Counted from the first letter of the stretch, positions 45,819-56,197 are shown. The stretch: 64,000 nt of DNA from Splendidivirga corallicola (GCA_030442035.1 JAUJEA010000010.1:223303-287302), one strand, 5' to 3'. The notes: generated by a model not told the origin, from the letters alone. Numbers and translations are program-made.

Positions 45819-46847
45819 TTATCTGTTTGCAGCAATTGTAAAATCTTTTAAGGACTTATAAACATAGTTCCAATCAACTGTAAAATCCTGACTTATGAAG
45901 AACTTATAATAAATCGCATTCCATTCGATGAATGTATAACAAGTTGAAAAATAGCTGGAGTAAGAGGCAATATTATAGTAAGTGTATTCCGTAAAATCAT
46001 AACAATCTTTGCGCAGTTGAACATCTTTGTCTGGATTTGATTGCTTTTTCAAAAGTTGGATTAAAATCCTTCTTTGTTCAGTATGTTTACTAAAACTTCT
46101 TTTACTTTTCAGAAAATCTCTGGCCGTATCTAAATCATCTGCAATAATTAGCGCACGAACAGCGGACAGATAAAAATCCTGGTCTCCGGCCCACCAATAT
46201 CCCGACGAGATCTTACTACATTTACTTTTTATCAGGTTGGCGGTCTCAAGTAGTTTAGCATGGTCAGGTTTGTTGGAGACAAAGGCCATCGAATATGCTA
46301 TGCTTCTTAATATCTTAATTTTTATACTATGAATTTCCAGATTATTGTTTGACTTCTCCAGAAGTTCGTTACTTAAGATATGGTTGCCTCTTTGGATAGA
46401 TCGCTTAAAATAGCTTATAGATAATGATTCAGGCAGCCTGGTTTGTAAGCTTAGGAGGCCGTTAAAAAAATCATCGTAAACAGATCTAAAATCGATGTTA
46501 TCAACAGTATCAAAAATTTCAAACGGATCCTTTTTAATTTCTTCAATCCAAAATTCATAATTATCAGCGATATCGAATGGGAGATATTTTCCCCGATCTA
46601 ACACCTTAGTTTTTTTTGGGCAATAATTTTTAGTTTTTCCATTAATTTTTACTTTCAGCTTTACCACATCGAATTTATCAATTCTAACAGGTTCTCGCTT
46701 TATAATATCAATTATCAAACCCTTCTTTTTAACAAAAAAGTAATCTCTTATCTCAACGTGATCACCAATCATGAAGATTTCATTGTTTCTATACTTTTCA
46801 AGACTGAAGGTATTGTCGATTACTTTGCAGAATAGAGTTAAGGTCAT
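45819..46847 (-). CDS. Uncharacterised cytosolic protein, SH3-like N-terminus and helical C-terminus
   Basis: 342 residues, no signal or membrane segments. Residues about 25-75 (FMIGDHVEIRDYFFVKKKGL, KLKVKINGKTKNYCP) look like a small SH3/KOW-type barrel. The remainder is helical (YFKRSIQRGNHILSNELLEK, RALIIADDLDTARDFLKS) and loosely recalls the repeat-like helices of the Imm49-type neighbour. Base composition is AT-rich. I do not recognise a family. With 46961-47821 and 47921-48874 it forms a leftward group spaced about 100 bases apart. Confidence 0.5.
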   Translation of the reverse strand: MTLTLFCKVIDNTFSLEKYRNNEIFMIGDHVEIRDYFFVKKKGLIIDIIKREPVRIDKFDVVKLKVKINGKTKNYCPKKTKVLDRGKYLPFDIADNYEFWIEEIKKDPFEIFDTVDNIDFRSVYDDFFNGLLSLQTRLPESLSISYFKRSIQRGNHILSNELLEKSNNNLEIHSIKIKILRSIAYSMAFVSNKPDHAKLLETANLIKSKCSKISSGYWWAGDQDFYLSAVRALIIADDLDTARDFLKSKRSFSKHTEQRRILIQLLKKQSNPDKDVQLRKDCYDFTEYTYYNIASYSSYFSTCYTFIEWNAIYYKFFISQDFTVDWNYVYKSLKDFTIAANR

Positions 46848-46960
46848 TTTGCCAGTCGATTATTCCAATTGGATTTAGTTTAATGAAAATTTAGGATACG
46901 TTGACATGATGGCCGATAATATCCGGTATAGGTGTTCGTTTTCATGCTGATTGTACATTG

Positions 46961-47821
46961 TCAGGTGTTTTTTATTGATGCTTTAAGCAATTCCTCGGGA
47001 ATATATGGGCTTTTGACATCAAGTGCCATCCGCTTTTTATGTGCTAAAATCAGCGATGTGAGATTAAACGTAGAGATCAGTCCAAAGTAGTTATATCTCA
47101 AATTTCGAGCATCGTTATCATACATTTTTTTATGAATGATTAAATTATCATTCATAAGTTGAGGCAGTTGGCTTAAACTATTTTTTTCCAGGCCCAATAA
47201 AATTTTGCATTCGGAATCCATAAGCTTTGCGTCCAAATTCCTGCTTGGAGGTGAAAGTTTTTCTATCGCATCAAAATATACTTTGTATTTCTTTTGATTT
47301 CCATTGCATAGTAATTGCAATGCCGCAGTTCGTAAAGTAAAAGCTCCATTTGACATATGTAGACCCAAGTTGGACAAGTTAACATTGGATAGATATTCAA
47401 TTTCCTGATTTTGATTGGCAATTATTGCCGCTCGTAATCCCATGTTCAATGTGGAATCAGCCATATGATGTATTCTGTCCGATTCATATATTACCTCACA
47501 ACGCTCGCCTTCCCAATCGTACAGAATTTCTCTTCCCTGGTTGGTTATTAATTTGAAATAGTTGCATGCAGCTAGTGAAGATTTCCTCAGCATTTCCATG
47601 AAATCATCTGGAGAAATTCCTTCCAGGAAAAAACGTGCTATTGCTGTTTCAAAAATCTTTGAGGTCAATGATTCAAAGTGATTAGCAATGGTATCCCCAC
47701 TATTTTCCTGATCCAAAACATAGTCATAGCATTTGTTAAGGTATTCCATATCCATTTTGAGCACCTCCAATCCGAATTCCGGATTTACGGATTTATGCGG
47801 TAGTTTTCTAGGCGTATCCAT
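46961..47821 (-). CDS. Imm49-like putative immunity protein
   Basis: 286 residues, all-helical and cytosolic. The middle (MGLRAAIIANQNQEIEYLSN, TLRTAALQLLCNGNQKKYKV) and the C-terminal (TSLILAHKKRMALDVKSPYI, PEELL) recall the Imm49 family of polymorphic-toxin immunity proteins, whose members end with a helix and an 'SPYLP' segment. This is a memory-based match without a profile search. No toxin gene is adjacent. Function as an orphan immunity protein is an inference. Confidence 0.45.
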   Translation of the reverse strand: MDTPRKLPHKSVNPEFGLEVLKMDMEYLNKCYDYVLDQENSGDTIANHFESLTSKIFETAIARFFLEGISPDDFMEMLRKSSLAACNYFKLITNQGREILYDWEGERCEVIYESDRIHHMADSTLNMGLRAAIIANQNQEIEYLSNVNLSNLGLHMSNGAFTLRTAALQLLCNGNQKKYKVYFDAIEKLSPPSRNLDAKLMDSECKILLGLEKNSLSQLPQLMNDNLIIHKKMYDNDARNLRYNYFGLISTFNLTSLILAHKKRMALDVKSPYIPEELLKASIKNT

Positions 47822-47920
47822 TTCTGCTATGACAATCTTGTTTCAGGAATAAAGTTAAGATCTGCGTAAAAGCGCAGGGCAAATCAGTACTTTGGGGTAT
47901 CAGGTTTGGCATGTCCTCGT

Positions 47921-48874
47921 TTATTTGATCAATTTGCATATATTCAAAAAATCTCTTCCATATATGTATAAAAAGTCTTCCCGGATATCGATTGAAATAA
48001 ATCTTGGATTTGCTGTTCCAAGGTTTTGTCTGGAGGTCAGGGATACTTCAAATTTCAATTGAATATTGTCCTTATCGTACACAAAGAGTTTTTTATTATT
48101 TCTGGAAAGAATTATAAAAAACTTTTTATCTACACTAAAAAATACTTTTCCTTCTTCCACTTTATGATTATCAATAAATCTGAAGTTACTATCAAACTCA
48201 CTGATAATACTAAATTGAAAATCAGGTCCACTTTTTGACCGGGTAGCTGCTCCACCATTAGTATGTATTAACAGTTTATTCTCATCAACTCCAAAGGTTT
48301 GAATATTTAACCATTCGCCATCTGAATAATTTCTATCTGTCGGCGGATATTTATTGATCTCAAGGACTCTTAGTTCATCAAGTACAGGGCTAAGTTGTGG
48401 CAGATTGAAACCAAAGACTTTTTTATTTTTCAATTTCATCCTTGTCCAGTATTTTGCCGGAAAGAAATATGACAGTTCATCTTCGATCCCCAAAAGGAAC
48501 GAATCATCTAAAGCTCTGTATGAGATACCAGATAAGAAAGGTTGCAATACCTCATCTTTTGAATAGGGTTGTTCGATTTGTACTTTTTTTAAATCACCGT
48601 TTAAATTCGGGCATAGGAAAAGTCTTCCGAATCTTTCAGCCAGCCCAAAACCATGTTTGTATTTAAAAAGAGAACAAAAACCATTTAGTTCATCATAGCT
48701 CTTCACATCAGGTAATTCAATTCGTCTCTCGTAATTACCATGGATAAGTAGCATCGGTTTATCGGATTGATAAGTCAATGTCAATACTGCAAAATCAATG
48801 TTGTTAATGGGTAAAACTCGAGATATCTTCCTATTCTTATCCAAATCATATCTTTGAACAATTTCAGTTTTCAT
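47921..48874 (-). CDS. Uncharacterised beta-rich protein, possible propeller
   Basis: 317 residues without signal peptide. Alternating beta-rich blocks (DFAVLTLTYQSDKPMLLIHG, NKLLIHTNGGAATRSKSGP, KKFFIILSRNNKKLFVYDKD, REDFLYIYGRDFLNICKLIK) suggest a six- or seven-bladed propeller. No catalytic or binding motif recognised. It is first in the group containing the Imm49-like gene, which suggests an accessory or defence-related role, but this is weak. Confidence 0.4.
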   Translation of the reverse strand: MKTEIVQRYDLDKNRKISRVLPINNIDFAVLTLTYQSDKPMLLIHGNYERRIELPDVKSYDELNGFCSLFKYKHGFGLAERFGRLFLCPNLNGDLKKVQIEQPYSKDEVLQPFLSGISYRALDDSFLLGIEDELSYFFPAKYWTRMKLKNKKVFGFNLPQLSPVLDELRVLEINKYPPTDRNYSDGEWLNIQTFGVDENKLLIHTNGGAATRSKSGPDFQFSIISEFDSNFRFIDNHKVEEGKVFFSVDKKFFIILSRNNKKLFVYDKDNIQLKFEVSLTSRQNLGTANPRFISIDIREDFLYIYGRDFLNICKLIK

Positions 48875-49560
48875 GAATCCAATCCATTTTATTGTTTTTT
48901 ATATGAATTTTCGTAATGAAGTCCAATATATGTTAAAGAGCATTGTGCCCTTTATTCACTGAATATTGCTTGTAAGGATAACTGATCCTTAGTTACTTTA
49001 TCTTAAATCAGGAAAGCTCAAATAACCACAATTTGGGCATTCCTGCTTAACAATTTATACACTTATAAACATAGCCACCTCGCCGATCTGAAGGTTACTC
49101 AAAAATGTGCCTCTCTTTCAAAATAAAAAATCAATTCTTCCCAATTACCCTACACAGTCTCCAAACCACATTATTAGTCACCAAATGGATAAATGTATGC
49201 TTCAAAGGCGCCATTACAAAGGATCTAATGAAGTCTCGCGAAATACATAGTGCCTTTTATGTAGCCTTTAGTTTGGATAATGAGAAAGTCAAATAATTTT
49301 TCGTGGGCTACTACTGCTACGAGGAATGGGAAATCGCTCTATTCTGATTGTCGGTACTCCTGAACGTACCAATTGTGACACAAATTTTATCCAGCATAAT
49401 TTCCAATATTAGTTTATTTCAACTTTTTATGTGAAAAATTAATTTTGGACTATCTTTATTGACTTTAAATAAATTGTTGTCGCTAATGGGTGCAATTGTC
49501 AAATAATTGCATTCAACTTTTTAAGATTTCGAAAATGCGAGCTTAATTTTTCAATTGACT
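48875..49560. other. 686-base intergenic region, divergent
   Basis: No gene I can support; a 63-codon open frame at 49105-49296 has no recognisable features. Around 48950-49015 a short stretch (GTAAGGATAACTGATCCTTA) resembles one at 45657-45700 (GTAAGGCAATGAACCTTAGT) upstream of the leftward 45819 gene group side, possibly a degenerate shared element. Otherwise AT-rich. Confidence 0.4.
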
Positions 49561-51510
49561 ATGAGTAAAATTTCCATTGCTTTGTTCTTCCTTTTGCTCT
49601 CGGTATATACTTCTGCTCAAGATATCGTATGGGTAAAATCTTTTGGGGGTATTAATGATGATATAGCCTTTGCAACAGTTGTGTTAGATGATAACAACAA
49701 CTCCTATCTAACAGGTACTTTTTCGGGTTCAATAGAACTTGGCTCGGAGAATAATAAACATACACTTTCCGCAGTAGATGAAGATATTTTCATCGTTAAG
49801 CTCGATCCTGACGGCGAGGTGGTTTGGGTCAATTCATTGGATTATGGAGATTTTGATAATGGGACAGGTCTGGCAGTTAATACGAATGGAGAAATTTATT
49901 TATCCGGAATTCTGGATGATGAGAGTAATGTAGGTTTGGTATTAACTATTACCAAGTTAAGTCCGGAAGGAAACCCATTGTGGAACAGACAAATCCCACT
50001 TGATGATTACTCTTTTAACGGCCTTGCCATTGATGATAAAAATAACATTTATGTTACCGGCGGTTATTTTGATCCAATTGAGTTTAATATTGGCTCTGAA
50101 AATTTGGCACTAACTCCGGTTGGGAATGCCGATATGTTCTTATTGAAATTAAACGAATCAGGAGAACTTGTGTGGATCAAAATATTTGGAAACAGTGATG
50201 CGCTCATAGGTGGTATATCCGTAAAAACACATAATAACTCTGTCTACATTCATGGCTTGTTTCAGGGTACCGTCGATATGAACCCTGGAAGTGGGATATT
50301 TAATTTAACAGCATCTGGTTTTGTAGATAGTTACATCGTTGGATTGGATACTGATGGTAATTTTGAACGTGCAATAAATCTGTTAAGTGGAAAATTTGAA
50401 ACGGATAGAGTTACTTCCTTTACACTAGATTCTGACAATAACATTTATACTACAGGCTTTTTCTCAGGAAGCGCTGATTTATTTCCCGGCGGACAGTCGA
50501 TGAATCATCAATCAAATGGAGCGAGCGATATATTCATTCAAAAGTTATCACCGCAAGGAAGTCTCCTGTTATCAAAGTCATTGGGAGGCATGAGTGATGA
50601 TAGTGGGGTTTCGATTGAGGTTGATACTGAAAAAAATATGTATATCACAGGTGGATTTTCAGATGACATGAATGTTGGAAGTGAAGAAAATGAAGAAATA
50701 CTGATTCCTGAAAATGACACCGACCTCTATATACTAAAACTAAATGAAGACGGAGATTTTAAATGGGCAAAAACATTTCAATACACTTATGCTACCTCCA
50801 GAGTGAACTATGAGCAAGAAGTATTTACCTCAGGTTTTTTTGAAGGATCAGTTGATTTTGAAGACACAGATATTGAAACAATTGTTTCGAACGGAGATTC
50901 TGATTTTTATGTACAAAAAATTATCTCACAAGATGGAGGTGGTGGTCAAAACAATTCGCCTAAAGTTGAGAATCCTATCATGGACCTGTCATTGACTGAA
51001 GGTTTTGGAACTAATAATATTAATATCTCATCAGTTTTTTTGGATTCAGATGGCGATGATCTTAATCTGTCGGCGTCCTCAAGTGATGAAAGTGTAGTTA
51101 CAGCAGCCATTTCTGAAAGCACACTCATACTCACGGAAGTTGGTGTTGGTAATGCTGATATATCTGTCATAGCAGACGATGGAAAGGGTGGAACTGTTAA
51201 TGATAGTTTTACGGTTGAAATAAAAGATCGAGAAACTATTACCTCGATCAATGCCCTATCATCCGATAACAATATTGCAATATTCCCCAATCCGGCAGAC
51301 GATATTTTAATCATTACTTTTAATGATAATGGGGCAGTGAGAGAGCCAAAAGTTGAGTTTTATGATTTTCTTGGGAAAAGATATTCAGTCAAACTATACA
51401 AAAGTTCTGATGGCCTCAAAATAGATTTAGCTGGTATCGGTAAAGGTACATATATAGCGAAAGTCATAACGAAAGAAGCTTCTAAAATAGAAGTGATTCT
51501 TATCAAATAG
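49561..51510 (+). CDS. Secreted SBBP-propeller protein with T9SS sorting domain
   Basis: 649 residues from ATG 49561 (a TTG six bases upstream is the alternative). Sec signal ends about YTSAQD. Repeats of the seven-bladed SBBP kind follow (IVWVKSFGGINDDIAFATVV, LDDNNNSYLTGTFSGSIELG, LDSDNNIYTTGFFSGSADLF). A cadherin/Ig-like module lies at about 465-560, and a type IX sorting domain at about 575-649 (DNNIAIFPNPADDILIITFN to GKGTYIAKVITK). Expected to be displayed on or released from the surface. No enzymatic site; role unknown, possibly adhesion. Confidence 0.8.
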   Translation: MSKISIALFFLLLSVYTSAQDIVWVKSFGGINDDIAFATVVLDDNNNSYLTGTFSGSIELGSENNKHTLSAVDEDIFIVKLDPDGEVVWVNSLDYGDFDNGTGLAVNTNGEIYLSGILDDESNVGLVLTITKLSPEGNPLWNRQIPLDDYSFNGLAIDDKNNIYVTGGYFDPIEFNIGSENLALTPVGNADMFLLKLNESGELVWIKIFGNSDALIGGISVKTHNNSVYIHGLFQGTVDMNPGSGIFNLTASGFVDSYIVGLDTDGNFERAINLLSGKFETDRVTSFTLDSDNNIYTTGFFSGSADLFPGGQSMNHQSNGASDIFIQKLSPQGSLLLSKSLGGMSDDSGVSIEVDTEKNMYITGGFSDDMNVGSEENEEILIPENDTDLYILKLNEDGDFKWAKTFQYTYATSRVNYEQEVFTSGFFEGSVDFEDTDIETIVSNGDSDFYVQKIISQDGGGGQNNSPKVENPIMDLSLTEGFGTNNINISSVFLDSDGDDLNLSASSSDESVVTAAISESTLILTEVGVGNADISVIADDGKGGTVNDSFTVEIKDRETITSINALSSDNNIAIFPNPADDILIITFNDNGAVREPKVEFYDFLGKRYSVKLYKSSDGLKIDLAGIGKGTYIAKVITKEASKIEVILIK

Positions 51511-51743
51511 TGTTTATTTTCTAAACAATTGATTGAGAAAATCACATGCCAGAAAGAAGAGAACTTTCTTGGATTGCTCCTAGCCTGGTCAGATTAAATA
51601 TTGGCTGATCATTCTTTAGGATTTGCTAATTATTCTCCGGAATATTTACCCTACTTTTCAAATATGGCAAAGATAACTATGCTAACTGTTTTCGGTGTGA
51701 TCCCCATTTTACTGATAAAAAAGGAAACTCTTGCTTTTCAACA
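51511..51743. other. Intergenic sequence before repeat copy 1
   Basis: 233 bases after the stop of the propeller protein; no gene or clear terminator seen. Together with copy 1 it makes a gene-free stretch of 553 bases between convergent genes. Confidence 0.4.
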
Positions 51744-52062
51744 TAGAAGTCGGTCCTAAGAAAGTATCATTTGATATTGTTAGAAAGGCTCATTGCCTGG
51801 TTTAGTAAGGATTTCAGATGAAAGATAAATTGCTTTGGCTTTTTCTTTTTTTCAGAGAAATAAAACGATCAAAGTTGCAAGCTTTTAATTGAATGGATCA
51901 GGAAACTTGCAAAGTTTGTGTGATAGGATAAAGTAAAAAAGATAATGATATTGAATTTTACGAAAGCAAGGTTTAAGTACTGGACCTAAACCTATATGTT
52001 ATTAGTCTTTATACTAAATTCTTGCTACTTATTACTGCAGCGAGGGCTTTTTTTGGGGACTA
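51744..52062. repeat. Roughly 320-base dispersed repeat, copy 1
   Basis: Near-identical in order and sequence to 59054-59389, in the same orientation. The longest block identical in both is 43 bases (51902-51944 and 59228-59270). Copy 1 fills the gap between the convergent genes 49561-51510 and 52064-52447 and ends at the last base before the response-regulator stop. It has no open frame common to both copies. A conserved pair of arms (TTGCAAG and CTTGCAA) could form a stem. Confidence 0.7.
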
Positions 52063-52063
52063 T

Positions 52064-52447
52064 TTAGTTCTCTATTTTGTTGAAGAGCTCTTCGATCTGC
52101 TGAAGATCAAAAGGTTTTTCTATGTATTCTACTACCTGTTTATATTGAAGTGATAGCTGTATGTCCTCATCCCTATCGGATGTTGAGTACATGACTACAC
52201 AGATTTCTTGAAAGGAGCTCTGAGACTGCCAATCAAGAAATTCAAATCCATTTAGGAGGGGCATATTGATATCAAGTATGATGAGATCCGGAAGAAGGTC
52301 GGTGGTTTGAAGATAATTTATGGCCTCCTGTCCATTCAAACAGATATCTATCTCTAATTCTTTGTTGTATCGATCAAGTACAAATTTGGTGAACAGGTTA
52401 GTTACATTATCATCGTCTACAAGAAGTATTCTTTTGATTTTGCTCAT
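52064..52447 (-). CDS. Single-domain response regulator (CheY-like)
   Basis: 127 residues, receiver domain only. Acidic pocket DDD near the start (LLVDDDNVT), phospho-acceptor Asp about 59 in LIILDINMP, Ser/Thr switch in MYSTSDRDED, Lys in YIEKPFD. No output domain, so it likely acts by protein contact or phosphotransfer. The gene is 13 bases after the histidine kinase and cotranscribed with it. Confidence 0.9.
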   Translation of the reverse strand: MSKIKRILLVDDDNVTNLFTKFVLDRYNKELEIDICLNGQEAINYLQTTDLLPDLIILDINMPLLNGFEFLDWQSQSSFQEICVVMYSTSDRDEDIQLSLQYKQVVEYIEKPFDLQQIEELFNKIEN

Positions 52448-52460
52448 AGTACCATTGGTG

Positions 52461-54029
52461 TTAGGTCAAATAAACTTTAAAGGTTGATCCTTCATTTGGT
52501 TTGCTCTCCACCTGAATTTTGCCCCCATAGCTCTCTACTATATTCTTAACAATGTGTAAGCCAACTCCATCACCATCCATCTCCAAATGAAATCGCTGAA
52601 ATAGACCAAACAATTTGGAACCGTAAGCATCAAGGTCCATTCCTAGACCATTGTCTTTGACCATCAGACAAATGTGTCCTTCACTGGCAGTGGTTGTCAC
52701 CTCAATGATGGGCTTTATAAATGGTTTTCTATACTTTATAGCATTGGATATAAGGTTGATCAGAATATGGTATAAATGGACAGAAGGAAAAACAATGGTA
52801 TCACAATTGCGAAAATCTGTTCTGATATCAGCGTTGCTTTCACTTATCTGAGCTTCAAGATTCTTGAGTACATCCCGGGTATGATCTGAAAATGAAATTG
52901 TTGTAGCCTCAAGCTTTATGTTCTTTTTGAATTTAATTACCTCATTGAGCCTGACAATTTTTTGCCTCATGCTACTCACAGTACTTTTTATCTTATCTAT
53001 GAGAAAAGCAATATCTTCCTTGACATCACCATTCGTTTCTATCATGGTGATTATACTGGAAATGTTAACTAAAGGTGCTTTTAGATCATGGCTGGAGATA
53101 TAAGCAAACTGTTCCAATTCTTGATTTCTTTTTTGAAGTTCACTAACACGAAGTTTCTCATTTTTTGCTTCAGCCGCGAGTTTCACCAATTTGGTCTTTT
53201 CTTCAAGGGTATGTTTCAGATCATTTACCATTTGTTGAAATGACTTTGATAAACTCCCAATCTCATCATTGCTCTCGATGAGAATTTTCTGATCCAGATC
53301 TCCTTTTCCAACTGAAAGTGCAAATCTTTTTAACTTAACTATAGGTTTAACAATGGAATTTGCCAATAATGCCCCCATCACAATGGTCAGAAAAACAGCC
53401 AATCCGGTAATAAGCAAAATGAGTCTATTGGAATAGCTGGCATTGTCAGCAGCTATTTCCATTCTCTTCTTTAATATGCCATGTTCTTTATCAATTTCCT
53501 TCGTCAACATCTTCAGTAGAACTTCCTCTATAACCTCCATTTCATTTTTAAACTTGGCAAGGGATACTTTTGATTTACCATTGTCAACTGCAGCCACCAA
53601 CTTTGAACAAAGCGAAAGAAACAAAGCTGATGTCTGTTCAATCTCGTTATATGCTAACTTCTTTTCTTCCTCCTTACAACGCAAGCAATCAACATCTTTC
53701 AAAGATTTTAAATATTGCAAGAGCTTTTTTGAAGCTTCCCGCATTTGCTCCAACTCTTCATTAGCCTGTTTCGAGATATCGGAAACATAGGCATTCTCGA
53801 CATCATATTGCGTGAGTTTTAGTAGCGCATGGCTAATTGCTTCCGCTTGAATTCGATTTATCTGGTTAGAGATCTTACTTAATAGAAAAAGTTTGGGAGA
53901 CGATTCGTTCGACACAATATCGTATGAAGACGCAATCAAATGATTGGAATGATAACCGACTATACCGACAGAAGCACCAGCCAGGGCTACAATGAGGATG
54001 GTGATTATAAGTTTAACTCTTATTCCCAT
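52461..54029 (-). CDS. Membrane sensor histidine kinase with periplasmic CxxC
   Basis: 522 residues: membrane segment about 6-27, periplasmic helical sensor domain about 28-203, second membrane segment about 205-230, HAMP (NSIVKPIVKLKRFALSVGKG), HisKA with phospho-accepting His about 314 (SSHDLKAP), and HATPase (VKDNGLGMD, GDGVGLHIVKNIVESYGGKI). The sensor domain contains Cys 115 and Cys 118 in DCLRCKE, which could sense redox state or bind metal or haem. Works with the single-domain regulator encoded next. The input signal is unknown. Confidence 0.9.
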   Translation of the reverse strand: MGIRVKLIITILIVALAGASVGIVGYHSNHLIASSYDIVSNESSPKLFLLSKISNQINRIQAEAISHALLKLTQYDVENAYVSDISKQANEELEQMREASKKLLQYLKSLKDVDCLRCKEEEKKLAYNEIEQTSALFLSLCSKLVAAVDNGKSKVSLAKFKNEMEVIEEVLLKMLTKEIDKEHGILKKRMEIAADNASYSNRLILLITGLAVFLTIVMGALLANSIVKPIVKLKRFALSVGKGDLDQKILIESNDEIGSLSKSFQQMVNDLKHTLEEKTKLVKLAAEAKNEKLRVSELQKRNQELEQFAYISSHDLKAPLVNISSIITMIETNGDVKEDIAFLIDKIKSTVSSMRQKIVRLNEVIKFKKNIKLEATTISFSDHTRDVLKNLEAQISESNADIRTDFRNCDTIVFPSVHLYHILINLISNAIKYRKPFIKPIIEVTTTASEGHICLMVKDNGLGMDLDAYGSKLFGLFQRFHLEMDGDGVGLHIVKNIVESYGGKIQVESKPNEGSTFKVYLT

Positions 54030-54940
54030 AACTTCTTAAAATCAAGATTCACAATCTTTATATAAAAGGGGTCAAAGCACCCTATGATATAAGGTAACGG
54101 TTCTGATAATAAGGCATTTCATTAATGACCGAATCTTAGTTGAAAAGCTTTAAATATTGAATAATTCACAGATGGCAGACCATAGTAATCCATACAAATC
54201 CATCCAACCATCACCTACTGGCACAATACACGTTTGACTCGCTAAGCTAGTTTTCTTCAGTTGGAAACTTTGTTACCTCACATCGCCATCATCTATTTGT
54301 TTGATGAACTTCCAGGGTTTATGTAGCGCCATTAATTCGACTGTAATGAGACCCCATAGCCCAGTATATATCTTTACCCAATTCCCGGGAAATATACCAT
54401 CAAGTTACTCAATATCATTTGAGTTCATCGCCACATTCACATTTCATAATCTTAAATTAGCAAATTTTCAATATAATCCGCGCTTCCAGGTACTATTTCA
54501 TTATTGAAACTGAATAGGACATGTTGTAAGGCAATAAAGAAAGTGCGAATAGCCTGGTAAGCAAATCCAAAAAAATCTGTTTGAAAAAATGTATCCCGAA
54601 AAAGTGAGGACCTTGAGCATATCAAGGTTGCAGGAACGCCACATTCAACCTACGATCATAGGTAGACTAAAAGGACTATAACTAGGCTCGACAAAGTCTT
54701 TTAATCCTTATTTATTTTATACTGAATATTGAGGAATACATGTACGAATTGTGTAGCTCAGGTCTTTGTTATTTGAAAAGCCTGAAGAATGGAATCTTAG
54801 CGTATTTCCATTTTGCGTGAACTTATGTTGGAATAAAACGATAGGTATAGATGATGACTATTGGGACAAAGTGGATACTAATAATTTTAACGGTTAGAAT
54901 AAAACGTTTTTTTGTATAGTGTTGGTATTGACTATTTTAC
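54030..54940. other. 911-base region without a supported gene
   Basis: Between the starts of the histidine kinase and the end of the HAD phosphatase gene, both leftward. Only short open frames; one at 54301-54507 (68 codons) has no features. A stop-interrupted rightward reading around 54590-54900 includes short gene-like pieces but nothing I can name. It may be a decayed gene. Confidence 0.4.
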
Positions 54941-55579
54941 TCATTTGATTAGTAATTCTTTCAACTTATTCATTTCGAAGAATACTTTTGCCCCTTCATT
55001 TTCAAAGTCCGTTTGATTTTTTTTATTAGTGAATCCAAACACATCAAATCCTCCTTTCCTTGCAGCTTTTACCCCTGCAATGCTGTCTTCAATAACTGCA
55101 CATTCGTTAGGTTTATATCCCATTTTTTTTGATGCATACTCAAAAATTCCCGGATTAGGTTTCCAACTGCCAATTTCGTAAGAACTAAATATTCGGTTTT
55201 CGAATTTTTCAATTAATCCTGTGATCGTTAAGTTTAATTCTATCTTCTCTAATGGGCCACTTGAGGCAACACAATAAGGCACGGAAATATTATTTAGTAG
55301 GTCATGTATTCCCTTAATTGGTTTAAGTTTAGTTTTAAATGCATTGAAAGTCCGTTTTCTAAAGTCATTTTCAAAATGACTTGGTAGTTGTTTCCCGATA
55401 AGGTTTTCAATATAATTGAAACTACTTCTTAGCGATTTTCCAGCAAAATTCTTAAGTGCATACTCCATTTTGATTTCAGCGTTAACTTCCTTAGCCATTT
55501 CTATAAGTACAGTATTAGAAATTTCCTCACTATCAACAAGAACTCCATCGCAGTCAAATATTATATATTTATATTTCAT
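54941..55579 (-). CDS. HAD-superfamily hydrolase (beta-phosphoglucomutase/phosphatase-like)
   Basis: 212 residues. Motif I with DCDGVLVDS (nucleophile Asp about 9 and Asp about 11), motif II in CVASSGP, motif III Lys in SWKPNPGIF, motif IV in VIEDSIAGVKAARKGG. The cap insertion after motif I is helical, as in subclass I beta-phosphoglucomutase-like enzymes. Likely a cytosolic sugar-phosphate phosphatase. Stands alone with no operon partners. Confidence 0.9.
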   Translation of the reverse strand: MKYKYIIFDCDGVLVDSEEISNTVLIEMAKEVNAEIKMEYALKNFAGKSLRSSFNYIENLIGKQLPSHFENDFRKRTFNAFKTKLKPIKGIHDLLNNISVPYCVASSGPLEKIELNLTITGLIEKFENRIFSSYEIGSWKPNPGIFEYASKKMGYKPNECAVIEDSIAGVKAARKGGFDVFGFTNKKNQTDFENEGAKVFFEMNKLKELLIK

Positions 55580-56197
55580 TTAATATTAGATTCTAATTTT
55601 TTCTAATTAAAGCTAACAATTTGCTAAGTGCCATAACCTGACACTTATTTTCAATTCAGGTACCTTATCTATCTCCAAATATAAGAGGGCAAAATAAATA
55701 ACTTTTCAAAAGTTAATAAACAATAACAGAAATACCCTAATAAAGCCATTTTTGTGAATTCCCTTGCATAAAACTGTAATTGAGGTTTGACAGACCTTTC
55801 ACAATCCGGATTAAGCTGACGTTAACATTTAATATTGGAGAAGTAGAAGTGAGGGTCTTACTTTAAACACTATTTCCAAAATTATGGTGCAGGTTGAACT
55901 AGCCTTCAATTTTATATCTGATAGAGGAAAGCATAAATTAACTCCTTAAAATTGCCCTCCAAAGAAGAAAATCTCAGGAGTTACTATGGTAATGCTTCAC
56001 GGCCCCTTGCCAGTAGAGGAGTAGTACGATCCACTAATCCTGGCTTAAGCAAAGTGATCCTGCAACCAACGCACTTATGATACAAAAACTGATTGACCGG
56101 AAGCCGGCACCAGAACAGGATCAGAACTATGGTAAGAAATGGGCTAAAAGATAAATGTTTTAGCCCATCCTGTCAACCAGCGAAGTAAATGGATTCC
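55580..56197. other. 618-base gap upstream of HAD gene and downstream of metalloprotease
   Basis: Contains the HAD promoter and, at 56139-56168, a terminator hairpin of the metalloprotease transcript. No gene recognised. Confidence 0.5.
56139..56168 (-). terminator. Terminator-like hairpin after metalloprotease gene
   Basis: ATGGGCTAAAA (56139-56149) pairs perfectly with TTTTAGCCCAT (56158-56168) over 11 bases with an 8-base loop. On the minus strand it is followed by TTCTTACC, a weak T tract. Lies 30 bases past the stop of 56198-58198. The stem is strong; the T tract is short. Confidence 0.65.

Noticed and set aside
48875..49560. 63-codon open frame at 49105-49296 as a gene
   Set aside because: No start context, family motif or neighbour logic supports it.
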